From positions 1 to 64,000 of the forward strand of contig JAEZHY010000301.1 of NCBI GenBank assembly GCA_023416335.1: a DNA stretch of 64,000 bases. The letters run 5' to 3'. Of this stretch, positions 1 through 8,294 are shown in pieces; the stretch's first letter is position 1; each line of letters opens with the position of its first letter. Both the position numbers and the translations under genes were made by a program. The notes below the pieces were generated by a model, which was given only the letters and a program-made list of their open reading frames with translations, was not told the origin of the DNA and did not search any database. Origin of the DNA: Pseudomonadota bacterium. Its GTDB lineage: Bacteria; Desulfobacterota; Syntrophobacteria; Syntrophobacterales; Syntrophobacteraceae.

Positions 1-52
1 GCTCACTGCTCACTGCTCACTGCTCACTGCTCACTGCTCACTGCTCACTGCT
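1..52. repeat. Heptanucleotide tandem repeat (GCTCACT, about 7.4 copies)
   Basis: The window opens inside perfect tandem copies of the 7-mer GCTCACT, so the full array may extend upstream. The stop codon of the minus-strand hydrolase (38-40) lies inside the array, and the repeat encodes the last residues Ser-Ser-Glu-Gln of that protein. Because 7 is not a multiple of 3, a change in copy number would move the stop codon or alter the C-terminal tail. Confidence 0.9.
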
Positions 53-850
53 TTTTGAAACGCGTCCCACTAAAGACTTGACTGCGGCCATGTACTCCAT
101 CAGTCCCTTCGAAAAGATATCATTGTGGTTTGCACCCGGGATTTTAAGGAGCATCTTGTCCCGGGAAGTTGCTGCATCATAGAAGGCCTGACCGTCAGAA
201 AACGGAATGATGTGATCGAACTCGGCATGGATGATCAGAATGGGTTTTTTGAAGCTTCTGATCTTGTCGAGATTGTTGAGACCGTCCTTTTCACTGAGAT
301 TCATCCCGCGGAGGTCTGCTCCGAGCAGTCGCAGGAGAGGTTCCGTATAGGCAAAGCCGCTCTCGATGATCAGACCGTCTATTCCGCTTTCATACTTTGA
401 CGCCAACTCTAGCGCCGACGCACTGCCGAGGGACCTGCCCATTACTATGAGCGGCCCAGAATAGCCGTGTTCGCCAAGCCATTTCTTTGTGAACTCATAA
501 ACGGTGCGGCAGTCGCTCATCATCGAACTTACGCTGGGGCTGCCTCCTGATCGACCGTAGCCTCGATAATCCACCGGGAGAAAGTTGATTCCCATGCGGT
601 TGTAAAACGGACCCAGATCGTCGTAGTCGGATACGATCTCTCCGTTGCCGTGGAAAAACAGGATATTCGCTCCATCTTTCGAATCCATATGGAATCGCGC
701 TCCCAGGGCGACATCCCGTTCGACCGGAATGAAGATTTCCGTGCCGCTGCTTTTGCCCGGAAGCTGATATTCCTGCCTGGGATAGAAAATGTGGTGCAGT
801 ATCTCCGGTTTGTCCAGAGCCGAATAATCAGTGAGCGGGATGTCCGTCAT
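38..850 (-). CDS. Alpha/beta hydrolase, ABHD13/ABHD17-like
   Basis: 270 aa. A serine hydrolase of the alpha/beta fold, substrate unknown. The oxyanion-side motif HGNGE is near residue 68 and the nucleophile elbow GRSLG near residue 140. A late Asp (AEFDHIIP) and His (GANHND) can complete the triad. There is no signal peptide, so it is probably cytoplasmic. The start at 850 has a good Shine-Dalgarno (GGAGG) about 6 bases upstream. The last four residues come from a heptanucleotide repeat. It has no partner on the same strand within the window. Confidence 0.85.
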   Translation of the reverse strand: MTDIPLTDYSALDKPEILHHIFYPRQEYQLPGKSSGTEIFIPVERDVALGARFHMDSKDGANILFFHGNGEIVSDYDDLGPFYNRMGINFLPVDYRGYGRSGGSPSVSSMMSDCRTVYEFTKKWLGEHGYSGPLIVMGRSLGSASALELASKYESGIDGLIIESGFAYTEPLLRLLGADLRGMNLSEKDGLNNLDKIRSFKKPILIIHAEFDHIIPFSDGQAFYDAATSRDKMLLKIPGANHNDIFSKGLMEYMAAVKSLVGRVSKSSEQ

Positions 851-1293
851 TTCTTCCTCCTTCCGGATTGCCGGTGCGAATTGCCCTGAGATTTATGCAG
901 ACTCTTTGCCACGCAGGATTGGCCTTCCCCGTCAAAATAATAGCAGAAGTCTCAAAATAAAGATGCTCATAATGCAGCTGAACCCGGATAGACAAGCTAT
1001 TAGTTGATAATATATATTAGCGTTGAGGGAATAGTATTAGCCATTCCTAGTCATTTAAAAATGAATTAATAACAAGATTAGATCGTGATACAGGGTAAGT
1101 TGCGCAAGGATTTAATATATCATTGGTTCCAGTCATCTTCAGCGTATTTCAATGGAACTCAGATTAGACTTTCGAAAGATGCATATCATGCCCGACGCGA
1201 TCGTTTATTTTCTTCTTAATATTTCTCTTCATTCTGCCGATTTCCATAATGGGGGAGTAACTGTTTTCGCGGGACCTATCTCAGGAGTTTCTC
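851..1293. other. Divergent intergenic region
   Basis: 443 bases, AT-rich around 1000-1130, between a leftward hydrolase and a rightward PilZ gene. It should hold both promoters, but I cannot assign a convincing -35/-10 pair. No RNA gene or repeat is seen. The short frame starting at 1152 has no ribosome-binding site and runs into the PilZ gene in another frame. Confidence 0.4.
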
Positions 1294-1977
1294 ATGGAAG
1301 CAGAAGTCGATCAAGCCCAGCCAACGAAAAAGGAGCAGTTAGGTTGGGAAGCACCTGAAAAGATTCCCTTTCATTTGGGGTCTTCAATCATGCTCCGTTC
1401 TCTTTCCAACAGCGCCCTGAAATCCAAAACCAGGATAGTGGGCATACTCGAAAACGACGTCATATTGATCGAAAATCCTGTGTTCAAAGGCGAAGACGGC
1501 TTGTCGGCCAGGGTCGGAAGCGACGTCGTATGCATGTACTTCTTCGAAGGATGTATTTACAAATTCAAAACAAGGTTGGGACAGGTACTTATCAAGAATA
1601 TTGTCTGTATCGACTACCCCCAGCATTTTGAAGCGGAGCAATTGAGGAAGTACCAGAGAATAGCGGTCCACCTTGAAGCAGAGATCGGGATCGGAGCGGA
1701 AAAGTTACTCATAAATGGAGACATAAGGGACGTCAGCGAAGGAGGGTGCCGCCTGGAGCTTCACAGCCTGTTCCCGATCGAGAAAGGAGATACGCTCGCG
1801 GTGACATGCGAGCTGCCAAACGATCAGTTGATCCAGGATATTAGATGCACTGTCATGAATATGCGATTCCTCCACGACGGAAAGCGTACGGAAGTGGGCG
1901 TGAGCTTTTCGGGGCCGGAATGCGAACTCGAAAAGGTCCGGCGTTTCTGCAACATGTGCATGTACTTCAAGATTTGA
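1294..1977 (+). CDS. PilZ-domain c-di-GMP-binding protein (YcgR-like)
   Basis: 227 aa. Predicted cytoplasmic c-di-GMP effector, probably acting on motility or surface behaviour. The first ~110 residues resemble the YcgR N-terminal barrel. The PilZ domain carries both binding motifs: R118-xxx-R122 and the D/NxSxxG element at D146-V-S-E-G-G151. AGGAG lies just upstream of the ATG. The gene stands alone and ends 8 bases before the stop of the convergent 391-aa gene. A diguanylate cyclase is also encoded in this window (29509-30186), but no specific link is shown. Confidence 0.85.
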   Translation: MEAEVDQAQPTKKEQLGWEAPEKIPFHLGSSIMLRSLSNSALKSKTRIVGILENDVILIENPVFKGEDGLSARVGSDVVCMYFFEGCIYKFKTRLGQVLIKNIVCIDYPQHFEAEQLRKYQRIAVHLEAEIGIGAEKLLINGDIRDVSEGGCRLELHSLFPIEKGDTLAVTCELPNDQLIQDIRCTVMNMRFLHDGKRTEVGVSFSGPECELEKVRRFCNMCMYFKI

Positions 1978-1985
1978 TCATAGAG

Positions 1986-3161
1986 TCATAGATACTGGAA
2001 AGCGTCCCTGATTGCGCTCGAAAGTTCCTCTACGTGTGCAGGCAGGTGTTCGAATAGAAACTCCATCTCTTCGGCCTCGATTCTTCCAGCCTGTGCGACA
2101 ACCTGCAAGAACGCGAGTCTCTCCTCGGGCGAGAAGCTGAGAAAAAGAGTGAGTATATCGGCAGCTTCGGGCAAGTCTTCTCTTTCAGCCACCTTCTTCT
2201 TCCACGATCGGGAAAACCCGCGAATTATTCCCGGCAGGCACATCCCGGCTGCAGCCCACACAAGTTCACCAGTCCCGTCCAGCCTGTCTACTCTCATTCT
2301 AATGCTGAGATTGAGGAAGAAATGCAATGTGCCCAGGATCTTATCGCCCGCATCGGATTTACTCGGCAGCAGAGACCGATAGCCCCGTACGGTTATGAGT
2401 TTCACCGAGGCGGATTCGCCTGAGGTGTTGACAACGAAATCTCCTGCCGCGTGATGCCATGGGTAGACCTGCTCGAAGGAGTCCGTGTCCAGGAGGGAGG
2501 TAAGAATGCAGGAAGCTAGGGCATACAGCTCCCCGGTCCGCTCCGGTTCGAGAAAACAGGGTTTCCCGTTGTCCTGCCAGACAATGATCCCGAGGCCGTC
2601 TTCAACATCCTCTCCGGTTCTGGAGAGGTGGAATTCGTGGAAGTCGGTAAACCATTCCGCTATAAACAGCTTAATGGGTGTGTCGGTAGTTTTGGTTTTC
2701 AGCCGGGCCTTCCCCGAGAGGAAGGGACGGGGCAGGGAGGGGAGCCCGAATTCCCGGTGCAGGCGGCGCAGGAGATTGTATTCGAGTTGAAGGAATGCCT
2801 GCTGCTCGGGGGAAAAAGCGCTGTTCACGGCAAACGAAAGTTCCGTATTGCCAAAATGGATTTCAAGGCGGGAAACGTTGTAGAGCGCCCCGTGTTTTTC
2901 GGAGATAAGACGGATGGATTCAGCCGACCTCAACTCCGGAGTTCCGGGCATCCGGGCCAGCACCTTGCGTATGGCGCGGCAGGAATTTGCCGAGAAATAA
3001 TCCGCAACCGAGCGAAGATACTCTCCGTAAGTTATGGCTGTGCCGCATCCGCCGGACGGGAGCAAAATCTTTTCCGATTCGGTGTCAAGCGAAACCAGCC
3101 CCGACGGCATTCTGATGAACGGTTCAATTCTCAGCTTTTGGCGGTGCGAGTCGTGATTCAT
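1986..3161 (-). CDS. Uncharacterised 391-aa protein
   Basis: I do not recognise a family. The protein looks soluble, with no signal peptide or clear membrane segment. A central stretch (IKLFIAEWF, then YPWHHAAGDFVV near residues 230-245) loosely recalls the fold of small-molecule kinases. However, the catalytic HxDxxxxN and DFD motifs are not there, so no activity is assigned. It is divergent from ahbAB, with 153 bases for two promoters, which may point to shared control. Coding quality is good throughout. Confidence 0.7.
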   Translation of the reverse strand: MNHDSHRQKLRIEPFIRMPSGLVSLDTESEKILLPSGGCGTAITYGEYLRSVADYFSANSCRAIRKVLARMPGTPELRSAESIRLISEKHGALYNVSRLEIHFGNTELSFAVNSAFSPEQQAFLQLEYNLLRRLHREFGLPSLPRPFLSGKARLKTKTTDTPIKLFIAEWFTDFHEFHLSRTGEDVEDGLGIIVWQDNGKPCFLEPERTGELYALASCILTSLLDTDSFEQVYPWHHAAGDFVVNTSGESASVKLITVRGYRSLLPSKSDAGDKILGTLHFFLNLSIRMRVDRLDGTGELVWAAAGMCLPGIIRGFSRSWKKKVAEREDLPEAADILTLFLSFSPEERLAFLQVVAQAGRIEAEEMEFLFEHLPAHVEELSSAIRDAFQYL

Positions 3162-3314
3162 GAAAAAGAAGACCTTTCGGGGCCTTGAGGAAACAGCCCG
3201 AGAAGTAATAATAGCAAACCCTTTGCTTGTCAGGAAAGATACACCGGTTTATATTCCGATGTGAACCGTATTCAGGCAGTCTGATACCTTTTTCACCTTC
3301 CAAGGAGTTTCGTA

Positions 3315-4301
3315 TTGGATTCAACCAGCCGGATTCTTCTGGATCGGGTCCAGCGTTCCTTTCCGATCGTTTCCGAACCCTTTCGGGTCCTTTCCGAGGG
3401 GCTCGACATTTCCGAAAAGGATGTACGTGAGCGTATCCGTACGCTCAAAGAAGATAAGGCGATCCGGCAGATAAGCGCCATCTTCAACACCGGCGCCCTC
3501 GGATACAGAAGCAGCCTGGTGGCGATGGCAGTACCGGAAAGCGGCCTCGACCGCGCTGCCCGGGCAGTAAATGCCTACCCCGGTGTCAGCCACAATTATC
3601 TGCGTCCCGGCAATTTCAATATGTGGTTTACGATCGCCGTCCCTCCCGGGGAAAGCCTCGAAGAGGCAGTCGGCCGGATTGCGGCCGGCGCGGGGTGTGG
3701 CCCCGCGTTGATACTGCCCGCAGTCAAGAAGTACAAACTGGCGGTTGTACTGGACGTCCTCGAGGAGGGCGACTGGGACCACGGTGACGAGAAATCCGAG
3801 CTGCCGCCCACCGAAGGCGGAACGAGTTTTCTTCCAAGCCCCGAGAATATCCGGATCGTAAAGTGCATTCAGGAAGATATGCCCCTTGCAGAGAAGCCTT
3901 TTCGTGTGTGGGCCGAATCTCTTGGAATGGATGAAGCGGAGCTTCTTGGTACTGTGTCCGACTGGATGGGCAAAGGCACGATCCGGCGATTCGCTGCCAT
4001 TCTCAACCACCGTCAGGTCGGGTTCCATGCCAACGGCATGGTGGTCTGGGATTGTCCCGACAGCGAAGTCGACAGACTGGGAAAGATTCTTGCGTCGCAT
4101 TCAGAGGTCAGTCACTGCTACAACCGGCCGTCCTATCCGGAGTGGCCCTATAATCTGTACGCGATGATTCATGGGCGCACTCCCGAAGAATGCGGAACGA
4201 CGGCGAGGAAGCTCGCGGAAGCAATCGGGCTGGACGATTTCAGGATCCTTTTCAGCACGAAAGAGTTCAAGAAAATAAGGCTGAAGCTTTTCTGGGATTA
4301 G
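3315..4301 (+). CDS. ahbAB: Fused siroheme decarboxylase AhbA-AhbB
   Basis: 328 aa; two tandem Lrp/AsnC-like modules (about 1-155 and 165-328). The family removes the C12 and C18 acetate carboxylates of siroheme to give didecarboxysiroheme, the first step of siroheme-dependent haem synthesis (also used for haem d1 by NirDLGH). Module 1 has IRQISAIFNT and YLRPGNFNMWF, as in AhbA. Module 2 has IRRFAAILNHRQVGF and YNRPSYPEWPYNLYAM, as in AhbB. The start is TTG, with AAGGAG 7 bases upstream. AhbA and AhbB are usually separate proteins of 150-180 aa that pair; here one chain carries both. It could be misannotated as an Lrp regulator, but its helix-turn-helix parts are typical of the decarboxylases. 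Confidence 0.85.
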   Translation: MDSTSRILLDRVQRSFPIVSEPFRVLSEGLDISEKDVRERIRTLKEDKAIRQISAIFNTGALGYRSSLVAMAVPESGLDRAARAVNAYPGVSHNYLRPGNFNMWFTIAVPPGESLEEAVGRIAAGAGCGPALILPAVKKYKLAVVLDVLEEGDWDHGDEKSELPPTEGGTSFLPSPENIRIVKCIQEDMPLAEKPFRVWAESLGMDEAELLGTVSDWMGKGTIRRFAAILNHRQVGFHANGMVVWDCPDSEVDRLGKILASHSEVSHCYNRPSYPEWPYNLYAMIHGRTPEECGTTARKLAEAIGLDDFRILFSTKEFKKIRLKLFWD

Positions 4302-4318
4302 AGTTTTGAGGGGGAGGA

Positions 4319-4654
4319 ATGGATCAAAAAGAGGAATACGAGTACAAGAAAAAGGCCATTTTCGACGGCATGTCGAAACGCGGCCAGGAGCGCATTCTCA
4401 AGATCGGATATGAGAATTGGAACCCCTTCGAAGAACCCAAAGACCCCCGGGAGCGGATCTTCAGTTCTGCGTCAATGAGAGCGGGCGCGCTGATAGAGGA
4501 ATTTTACAAATCAGCCGGCAATAAAGAGGAATCCGTTGCCGTCCACAGGGAACTGTTCGAACTCTGTCGGGGACTCCTGCAGGGCGAATCGCGCGCAAGG
4601 GTGATCGTGGAATTTTCAAATTGGGTCAAGAAGAGGTTGGAAGGGGCCGTTTAG
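4319..4654 (+). CDS. Small conserved-looking protein in the ahbAB operon
   Basis: 111 aa, charged and mostly helical. No family recognised. It starts 17 bases after the ahbAB stop, with a strong GGAGG before the ATG, so the two are very probably co-transcribed. There is no Cys pair, signal peptide or membrane segment. A role in haem or siroheme handling would be a guess from position only. Confidence 0.7.
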   Translation: MDQKEEYEYKKKAIFDGMSKRGQERILKIGYENWNPFEEPKDPRERIFSSASMRAGALIEEFYKSAGNKEESVAVHRELFELCRGLLQGESRARVIVEFSNWVKKRLEGAV

Positions 4655-5006
4655 CCTGAAACTTTCGGGCATTCTTGATCTTAATTTCAAGCTGCGGGCA
4701 TTGACGCTTTAGTCCATCGATAAGCCTTTCCTTCTCAATCTATTTTAATGGACCAAAATACACTGCCTAAAAGGTGCACTGTGAGCCGCGGATGGTGGGC
4801 ACAGGCTTTATCGTGCCCACCATCCGCCCTTTGCGAGCAGGGATGGGCTGGTGTGCCATTAGGGTTGCCGGGCTGTGGGCATCCTAAAGCGGATGCCTAC
4901 CCGACACGGCTTAATATGTTCTTGGGCGAGTCGCTCGCTCATTGAACTGGTTTGGATATTCTGTGGAAGGACTTCGGGGAGGGCGGTGTTCGCCCTCGGC
5001 AGTCGG
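4655..5006. other. Intergenic region with a REP-like palindrome
   Basis: 352 bases between convergent genes. It holds one member of the GGTGGGCAC...GTGCCCACC repeat family (listed separately). A 65-codon open frame crosses the palindrome but has no ribosome-binding site and is not believed. No tRNA or other RNA gene is recognised. Confidence 0.5.
4790..4825. repeat. REP-like palindrome, family A (GGTGGGCAC / GTGCCCACC)
   Basis: Perfect 13-bp inverted repeat (4790-4802 and 4813-4825) around a 10-base loop. Related, more or less eroded elements are seen at 23371-23425, 26216-26275, 26660-26724 and twice within 29290-29399, always between genes. Confidence 0.75.
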
Positions 5007-5504
5007 TTAATCGTCTATCGCGGGCGCTTTACCGTGTTCGCATGGGCGGAGAAATTCGAGTTCCTCCTGGAGTGCGGGCCGGACGTGAACGACTTTGACC
5101 CGGTAATGGAGATCCTTGCCGGCCAACGGGTGGTTGTAGTCCATCGTTACCGAAGTGTCCGTTTTTTCGAGTATCAGGTAACTGTATTGGGCCTGGGTCG
5201 CTTCATTCCTGGCTACCGCCCATTTGCCCGGTTCGAGATTTTTGCCCGCGGGAAACTCGGAAAAAGTCCGGGTGCGGATAAGATCGTTGTCATACTCGCC
5301 GAAAGCATCGGCCGCCGGCACGATGAATTGCGTTTCCGTGCCCTGCTCCAGGCTCATGAGTCGTTTCTCGAGGCCGGGCAGAACCTGGCTGTAGCCGGCG
5401 ATGAAGTTCATGGAAACCGGTCCGTTTTCGCCTTTCACAAACGATCCGTCATCCAGGCGCAGATCGTATTCGATTACTACGAAACTGTCTTTTGCGATTT
5501 TCAT
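5007..5504 (-). CDS. slyD: FKBP-type peptidyl-prolyl isomerase, SlyD-like
   Basis: 165 aa. Prolyl cis-trans isomerase and holdase chaperone of the SlyD group. The N-terminal strand (VVIEYDLRLDDG) and the FKBP core (GLEKRLMSLEQG) are followed by the insert-in-flap domain and the typical NHPLAGKDLHYRVKV return. The His/Cys-rich metal-binding tail of E. coli SlyD is missing; the tail is only about 20 residues. I chose the ATG at 5504, where the FKBP domain begins, behind GAGGGA. The longer frame to 5645 runs into the upstream TPR gene. The TPR gene ends 49 bases upstream, so the two form a likely operon. Confidence 0.85.
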   Translation of the reverse strand: MKIAKDSFVVIEYDLRLDDGSFVKGENGPVSMNFIAGYSQVLPGLEKRLMSLEQGTETQFIVPAADAFGEYDNDLIRTRTFSEFPAGKNLEPGKWAVARNEATQAQYSYLILEKTDTSVTMDYNHPLAGKDLHYRVKVVHVRPALQEELEFLRPCEHGKAPAIDD

Positions 5505-5553
5505 CAATTCCCTCTGGTCCCTAAGTGGTACTGCTTCCCGTTTCAGGCCGGAC

Positions 5554-6165
5554 TTAGTCTTCGACCGGGTAGCCGAGTTCTTTTGCTTTCTGAATATGGT
5601 CGTCGGCTTCTTCGTTTCTGCCCAGGGCACGCAATGCAACTCCAAGGTTGAAATGCGCAGGAGCGAAAGAAGGGTTGTCGTTCATCATCTTTGTCGAGAG
5701 TTCCGCTGCCGCTTCCGGTCGGCCAGATTCGAGGTAGGCGGTTGCGAGCAAATTATAGGCCTGGGGAGATCCGGGCGTAAGTTCGAGTGCCTTTTCACTG
5801 TGGCGGATGGCTTCTTCCAACTGCCCCGCGGCCATGTAGGCAAAAGCGAGATTATTGTGAGCAGCGCTGAAATCCGGATTCAGTTCGAGGGCTTTGAGAT
5901 TTGCTTCGATACAGGCTTCCCGGTCGCCTTTCCGCATAAAGAGTCCCCCCAGGTTCACGTGGGCCTCGGGGAGGTTCGGCTCGCATTCGATGGCCTGCTT
6001 GAACTCGGAAATCGCTACATCGATGAGTCCCTTATGCGTATAGGCCAGGCCCAGATTATAGTGCATGGTGGCCGATCCCGGCTCGAAAAACAGCCGTTCT
6101 TTCAGGAACTTGATATAGAGGTTCAGTTTCGCAGCATCTTCCTTAGTGTTGCCGGTATTTGTCAT
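5554..6165 (-). CDS. Tetratricopeptide repeat protein
   Basis: 203 aa made almost entirely of TPR units. At least five 34-residue repeats are visible with the usual pattern (AxxNLGxxYxxxGxxxxAIxxFxxALExxPxxxxA). Such scaffolds bind partner proteins; no enzymatic domain is present. The start at 6165 was chosen because the upstream extension to 6270 is not TPR-like. It is the first gene of the slyD transcript, which suggests a link to protein folding or assembly, but this is positional inference only. Confidence 0.8.
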   Translation of the reverse strand: MTNTGNTKEDAAKLNLYIKFLKERLFFEPGSATMHYNLGLAYTHKGLIDVAISEFKQAIECEPNLPEAHVNLGGLFMRKGDREACIEANLKALELNPDFSAAHNNLAFAYMAAGQLEEAIRHSEKALELTPGSPQAYNLLATAYLESGRPEAAAELSTKMMNDNPSFAPAHFNLGVALRALGRNEEADDHIQKAKELGYPVED

Positions 6166-6577
6166 TGAGCTTTCTCTTTCTTTGGAGTATATAAACGACT
6201 CTGAGCTACAGAAACGGAAATTCCCGTTCAATTCGGGCACTTTCCGTTGGTGAGGGCAATTCTGCAGCACCTGGTTTTACCGATGAAGCTAGTCATTCTA
6301 ACTGATAGACTCCAAGTTGAAAAGCTCTAACCGCTCCGCTTGCGCCATGATGCACCGGACTCGCCCTAGCTCGTTCAGCCAACAATTTGATTGCGTTGGT
6401 ATTTCTGGACTTTTTTCATTGACAAAGCAGTGCCCGGAGAGTTAATCAGGGCTGTCAACCCGGATTCCGAGTAATTCTTGGGGGTTGACGCGTCAGACAT
6501 ATAGCGACCTGTCGAGGGGATGAAGGTCTTCATCCCGTTTTGTTCAAGCTAACCGGCTTTATAGGAGAGTAAACGAA
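6166..6577. promoter_or_regulatory. dsrD upstream region with candidate promoter and leader hairpin
   Basis: 412 bases between the divergent TPR gene and dsrD. A TTGACA box at 6419-6424 is followed after 17 bases by TTAATC (6442-6447), a plausible sigma-70 promoter for the dsr genes. Further down the leader is a terminator-like hairpin (6517-6536), listed separately. Nothing else is recognised. Confidence 0.4.
6517..6545 (+). terminator. Terminator-like hairpin in the dsrD leader
   Basis: GGGATGAA (6517-6524) pairs with TTCATCCC (6529-6536) and is followed by a T-rich stretch, GTTTTGTT. No gene on this strand ends upstream, so it is not an ordinary terminator. It sits about 40 bases before dsrD and could act as an attenuator or a 5' mRNA-stability element. 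Confidence 0.5.
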
Positions 6578-6814
6578 ATGAGCGAGGAAGCAAAACAAAA
6601 GATTCTGGAATGGGTAAAGCAACAGAAGAAGACGAAACACTACTTCAACGACCTGTGCAAGGCGGTACCCGAAATCAAAATGATGCAGGCCAAAAAAATC
6701 GTCAATGAGCTTGTAAACGAAGGCAAACTGAAGTATTGGTCGAGCGGCAGCACGACTATGTACATGCTCCCCAGCGAAGGCGACGTTGCAAAAGAAGAAG
6801 AAGGTATGAACTAA
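6578..6814 (+). CDS. dsrD: DsrD, activator of dissimilatory sulfite reductase
   Basis: 78 aa, the usual family length. Small winged-helix protein that, per established work, binds DsrAB and stimulates sulfite reduction rather than acting as a DNA regulator. The C-terminal signature YWSSGSTTMY is present at about residues 53-62 and is nearly invariant in DsrD. AGGAG is upstream of the ATG. It lies before dsrA instead of after dsrB, its usual place, with 190 non-coding bases to dsrA. That gap could hold a second promoter. Confidence 0.93.
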   Translation: MSEEAKQKILEWVKQQKKTKHYFNDLCKAVPEIKMMQAKKIVNELVNEGKLKYWSSGSTTMYMLPSEGDVAKEEEGMN

Positions 6815-7004
6815 CCCGCCTTCCCCCCACCTGCCGATGCATCTGCCGAACCGGGTATTGGTAACATGCCGTAATTCAGAAAGTTTTTTCTGAGAAGCAT
6901 AAATTCGCTCTGGGAAAGGGAGGTGAAAAAGGCGAGGAATTGATTCTCCGCGGCAAATTGTGTTCGTATGAACGTTAAGAGGAAATTAATTGGAGGTAAA
7001 TCGA

Positions 7005-8282
7005 ATGGCACTGAAGCATGCAACCCCTATGCTTGACGAACTCGAGAAGGGACCATGGCCGAGCTTCGTCAGTGATGTGAAGAGAATGGCAGCCAAAGGG
7101 AACCGCATGTGCGAGGACTGGCTTGGCCTGATGGAAATGTCCTACAGGGACAAGGAAGGCCACTGGAAGCACGGCGGTATCGTTGGCGTTCTCGGGTACG
7201 GCGGAGGTATCATCGGCCGTTATTGCGACCGTCCCGACCTTTTTCCCAATGTTGCGCATTTCCATACCGTGCGCGTCAATCAGCCTGCGAGCAAGTACTA
7301 CAACACCGAAGTTCTTCGCAAGATCTGCGATCTGTGGGATCCCCGCGGCAGCGGTCTCACCAACATGCACGGTTCCACGGGAGACATCGTTCTTCTCGGA
7401 ACCACCACCGATCAGCTCGAGCCTCTGTTCTATCAGTTGACCCATGAACTCAACATGGACCTCGGCGGCTCCGGCTCGAACATGAGAACCCCCGAAAGCT
7501 GCCTCGGAAAGTCCCGTTGTGAATGGGCCTGCTTCAACACCCAGGACCTCATTTACGATGTTACGCAGGAATTCCAGGATGCTCTTCATCGCCCGATGTT
7601 CCCCTACAAGTTCAAGTTCAAGGCATCCGGATGCCCGATGGACTGCGTAGCGGCTATCGCGCGTTCCGACTGCTCCATAATCGGGACCTGGCGTGATGAT
7701 ATCCGCATCGATCAGGAAGCCGTCAAAGCTTATGTCGGAAACGAACTCATTCCTCACGGCGGTGCGGGCGGAAGAGAAAAACGCAGCTTCGACATCAAGG
7801 CCGAAGTAATCGACCTCTGCCCGACCAAGTGTATGGAATATGACGGGAAGTCGCTCAAGATCAACAACAAGGACTGCGTACGCTGCATGCATTGTATCCG
7901 TGTAATGCCTCGCGCACTGCGTCCCGGCGTTGACACCGGCGCAACCATTCTGCTCGGCGCCAAGGCGCCCATCCTTGACGGTGCACAGCTCTCCAGCGTT
8001 GTGATCCCGTTCATGAAGATGGAATCCCCCTACACCGAGTTCAAGGCATTCGTAGAGAAACTGTGGGATTGGTGGATGGAAAACGGCAAGAACCGTGAGC
8101 GCCTGGGTGAAACGATCCAGCGCCTCAGCATGCGCGAACTTCTCAAGGCAGTCGAGCTTACGCCCGATCCGCGCATGGTCAACACCCCGAGATTCAATCC
8201 CTACATTTTCTATGATCCAGAGACAGTTCCCGGTGGCTGGGAGCATGATGCGGCTGCATTCCGTCAACGGCATCAAGCTTAG
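7005..8282 (+). CDS. dsrA: Dissimilatory sulfite reductase alpha subunit
   Basis: 425 aa (family about 430-440). With DsrB it forms the cytoplasmic alpha2beta2 enzyme that reduces sulfite, releasing a DsrC trisulfide. The siroheme-Fe4S4 ligands are visible as C166-x5-C172 and C210-PMD-C214. A ferredoxin insert at about 262-310 has C272, C276, C291, C294 and C297. The ATG at 7005 is preceded by GGAGG; the TTG 15 bases upstream overlaps that site and is rejected. In the standard DsrA/DsrB pair only one siroheme site is catalytic, and I cannot decide activity from sequence alone. dsrB follows after 12 bases. Confidence 0.97.
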   Translation: MALKHATPMLDELEKGPWPSFVSDVKRMAAKGNRMCEDWLGLMEMSYRDKEGHWKHGGIVGVLGYGGGIIGRYCDRPDLFPNVAHFHTVRVNQPASKYYNTEVLRKICDLWDPRGSGLTNMHGSTGDIVLLGTTTDQLEPLFYQLTHELNMDLGGSGSNMRTPESCLGKSRCEWACFNTQDLIYDVTQEFQDALHRPMFPYKFKFKASGCPMDCVAAIARSDCSIIGTWRDDIRIDQEAVKAYVGNELIPHGGAGGREKRSFDIKAEVIDLCPTKCMEYDGKSLKINNKDCVRCMHCIRVMPRALRPGVDTGATILLGAKAPILDGAQLSSVVIPFMKMESPYTEFKAFVEKLWDWWMENGKNRERLGETIQRLSMRELLKAVELTPDPRMVNTPRFNPYIFYDPETVPGGWEHDAAAFRQRHQA

Positions 8283-8294
8283 GAGGTAAAAAAG

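Noticed and set aside
1..52. Possible CRISPR-like array
   Set aside because: Uniform 7-base tandem units with no spacers.
3315..4301. Lrp/AsnC transcription regulator
   Set aside because: Two tandem modules with the RRFAAILNH and CYNRPSYPEWPYN motifs fit siroheme decarboxylases better.
4748..4945. Small plus-strand open frame after the ahbAB operon
   Set aside because: It reads through a REP-like palindrome and has no ribosome-binding site.
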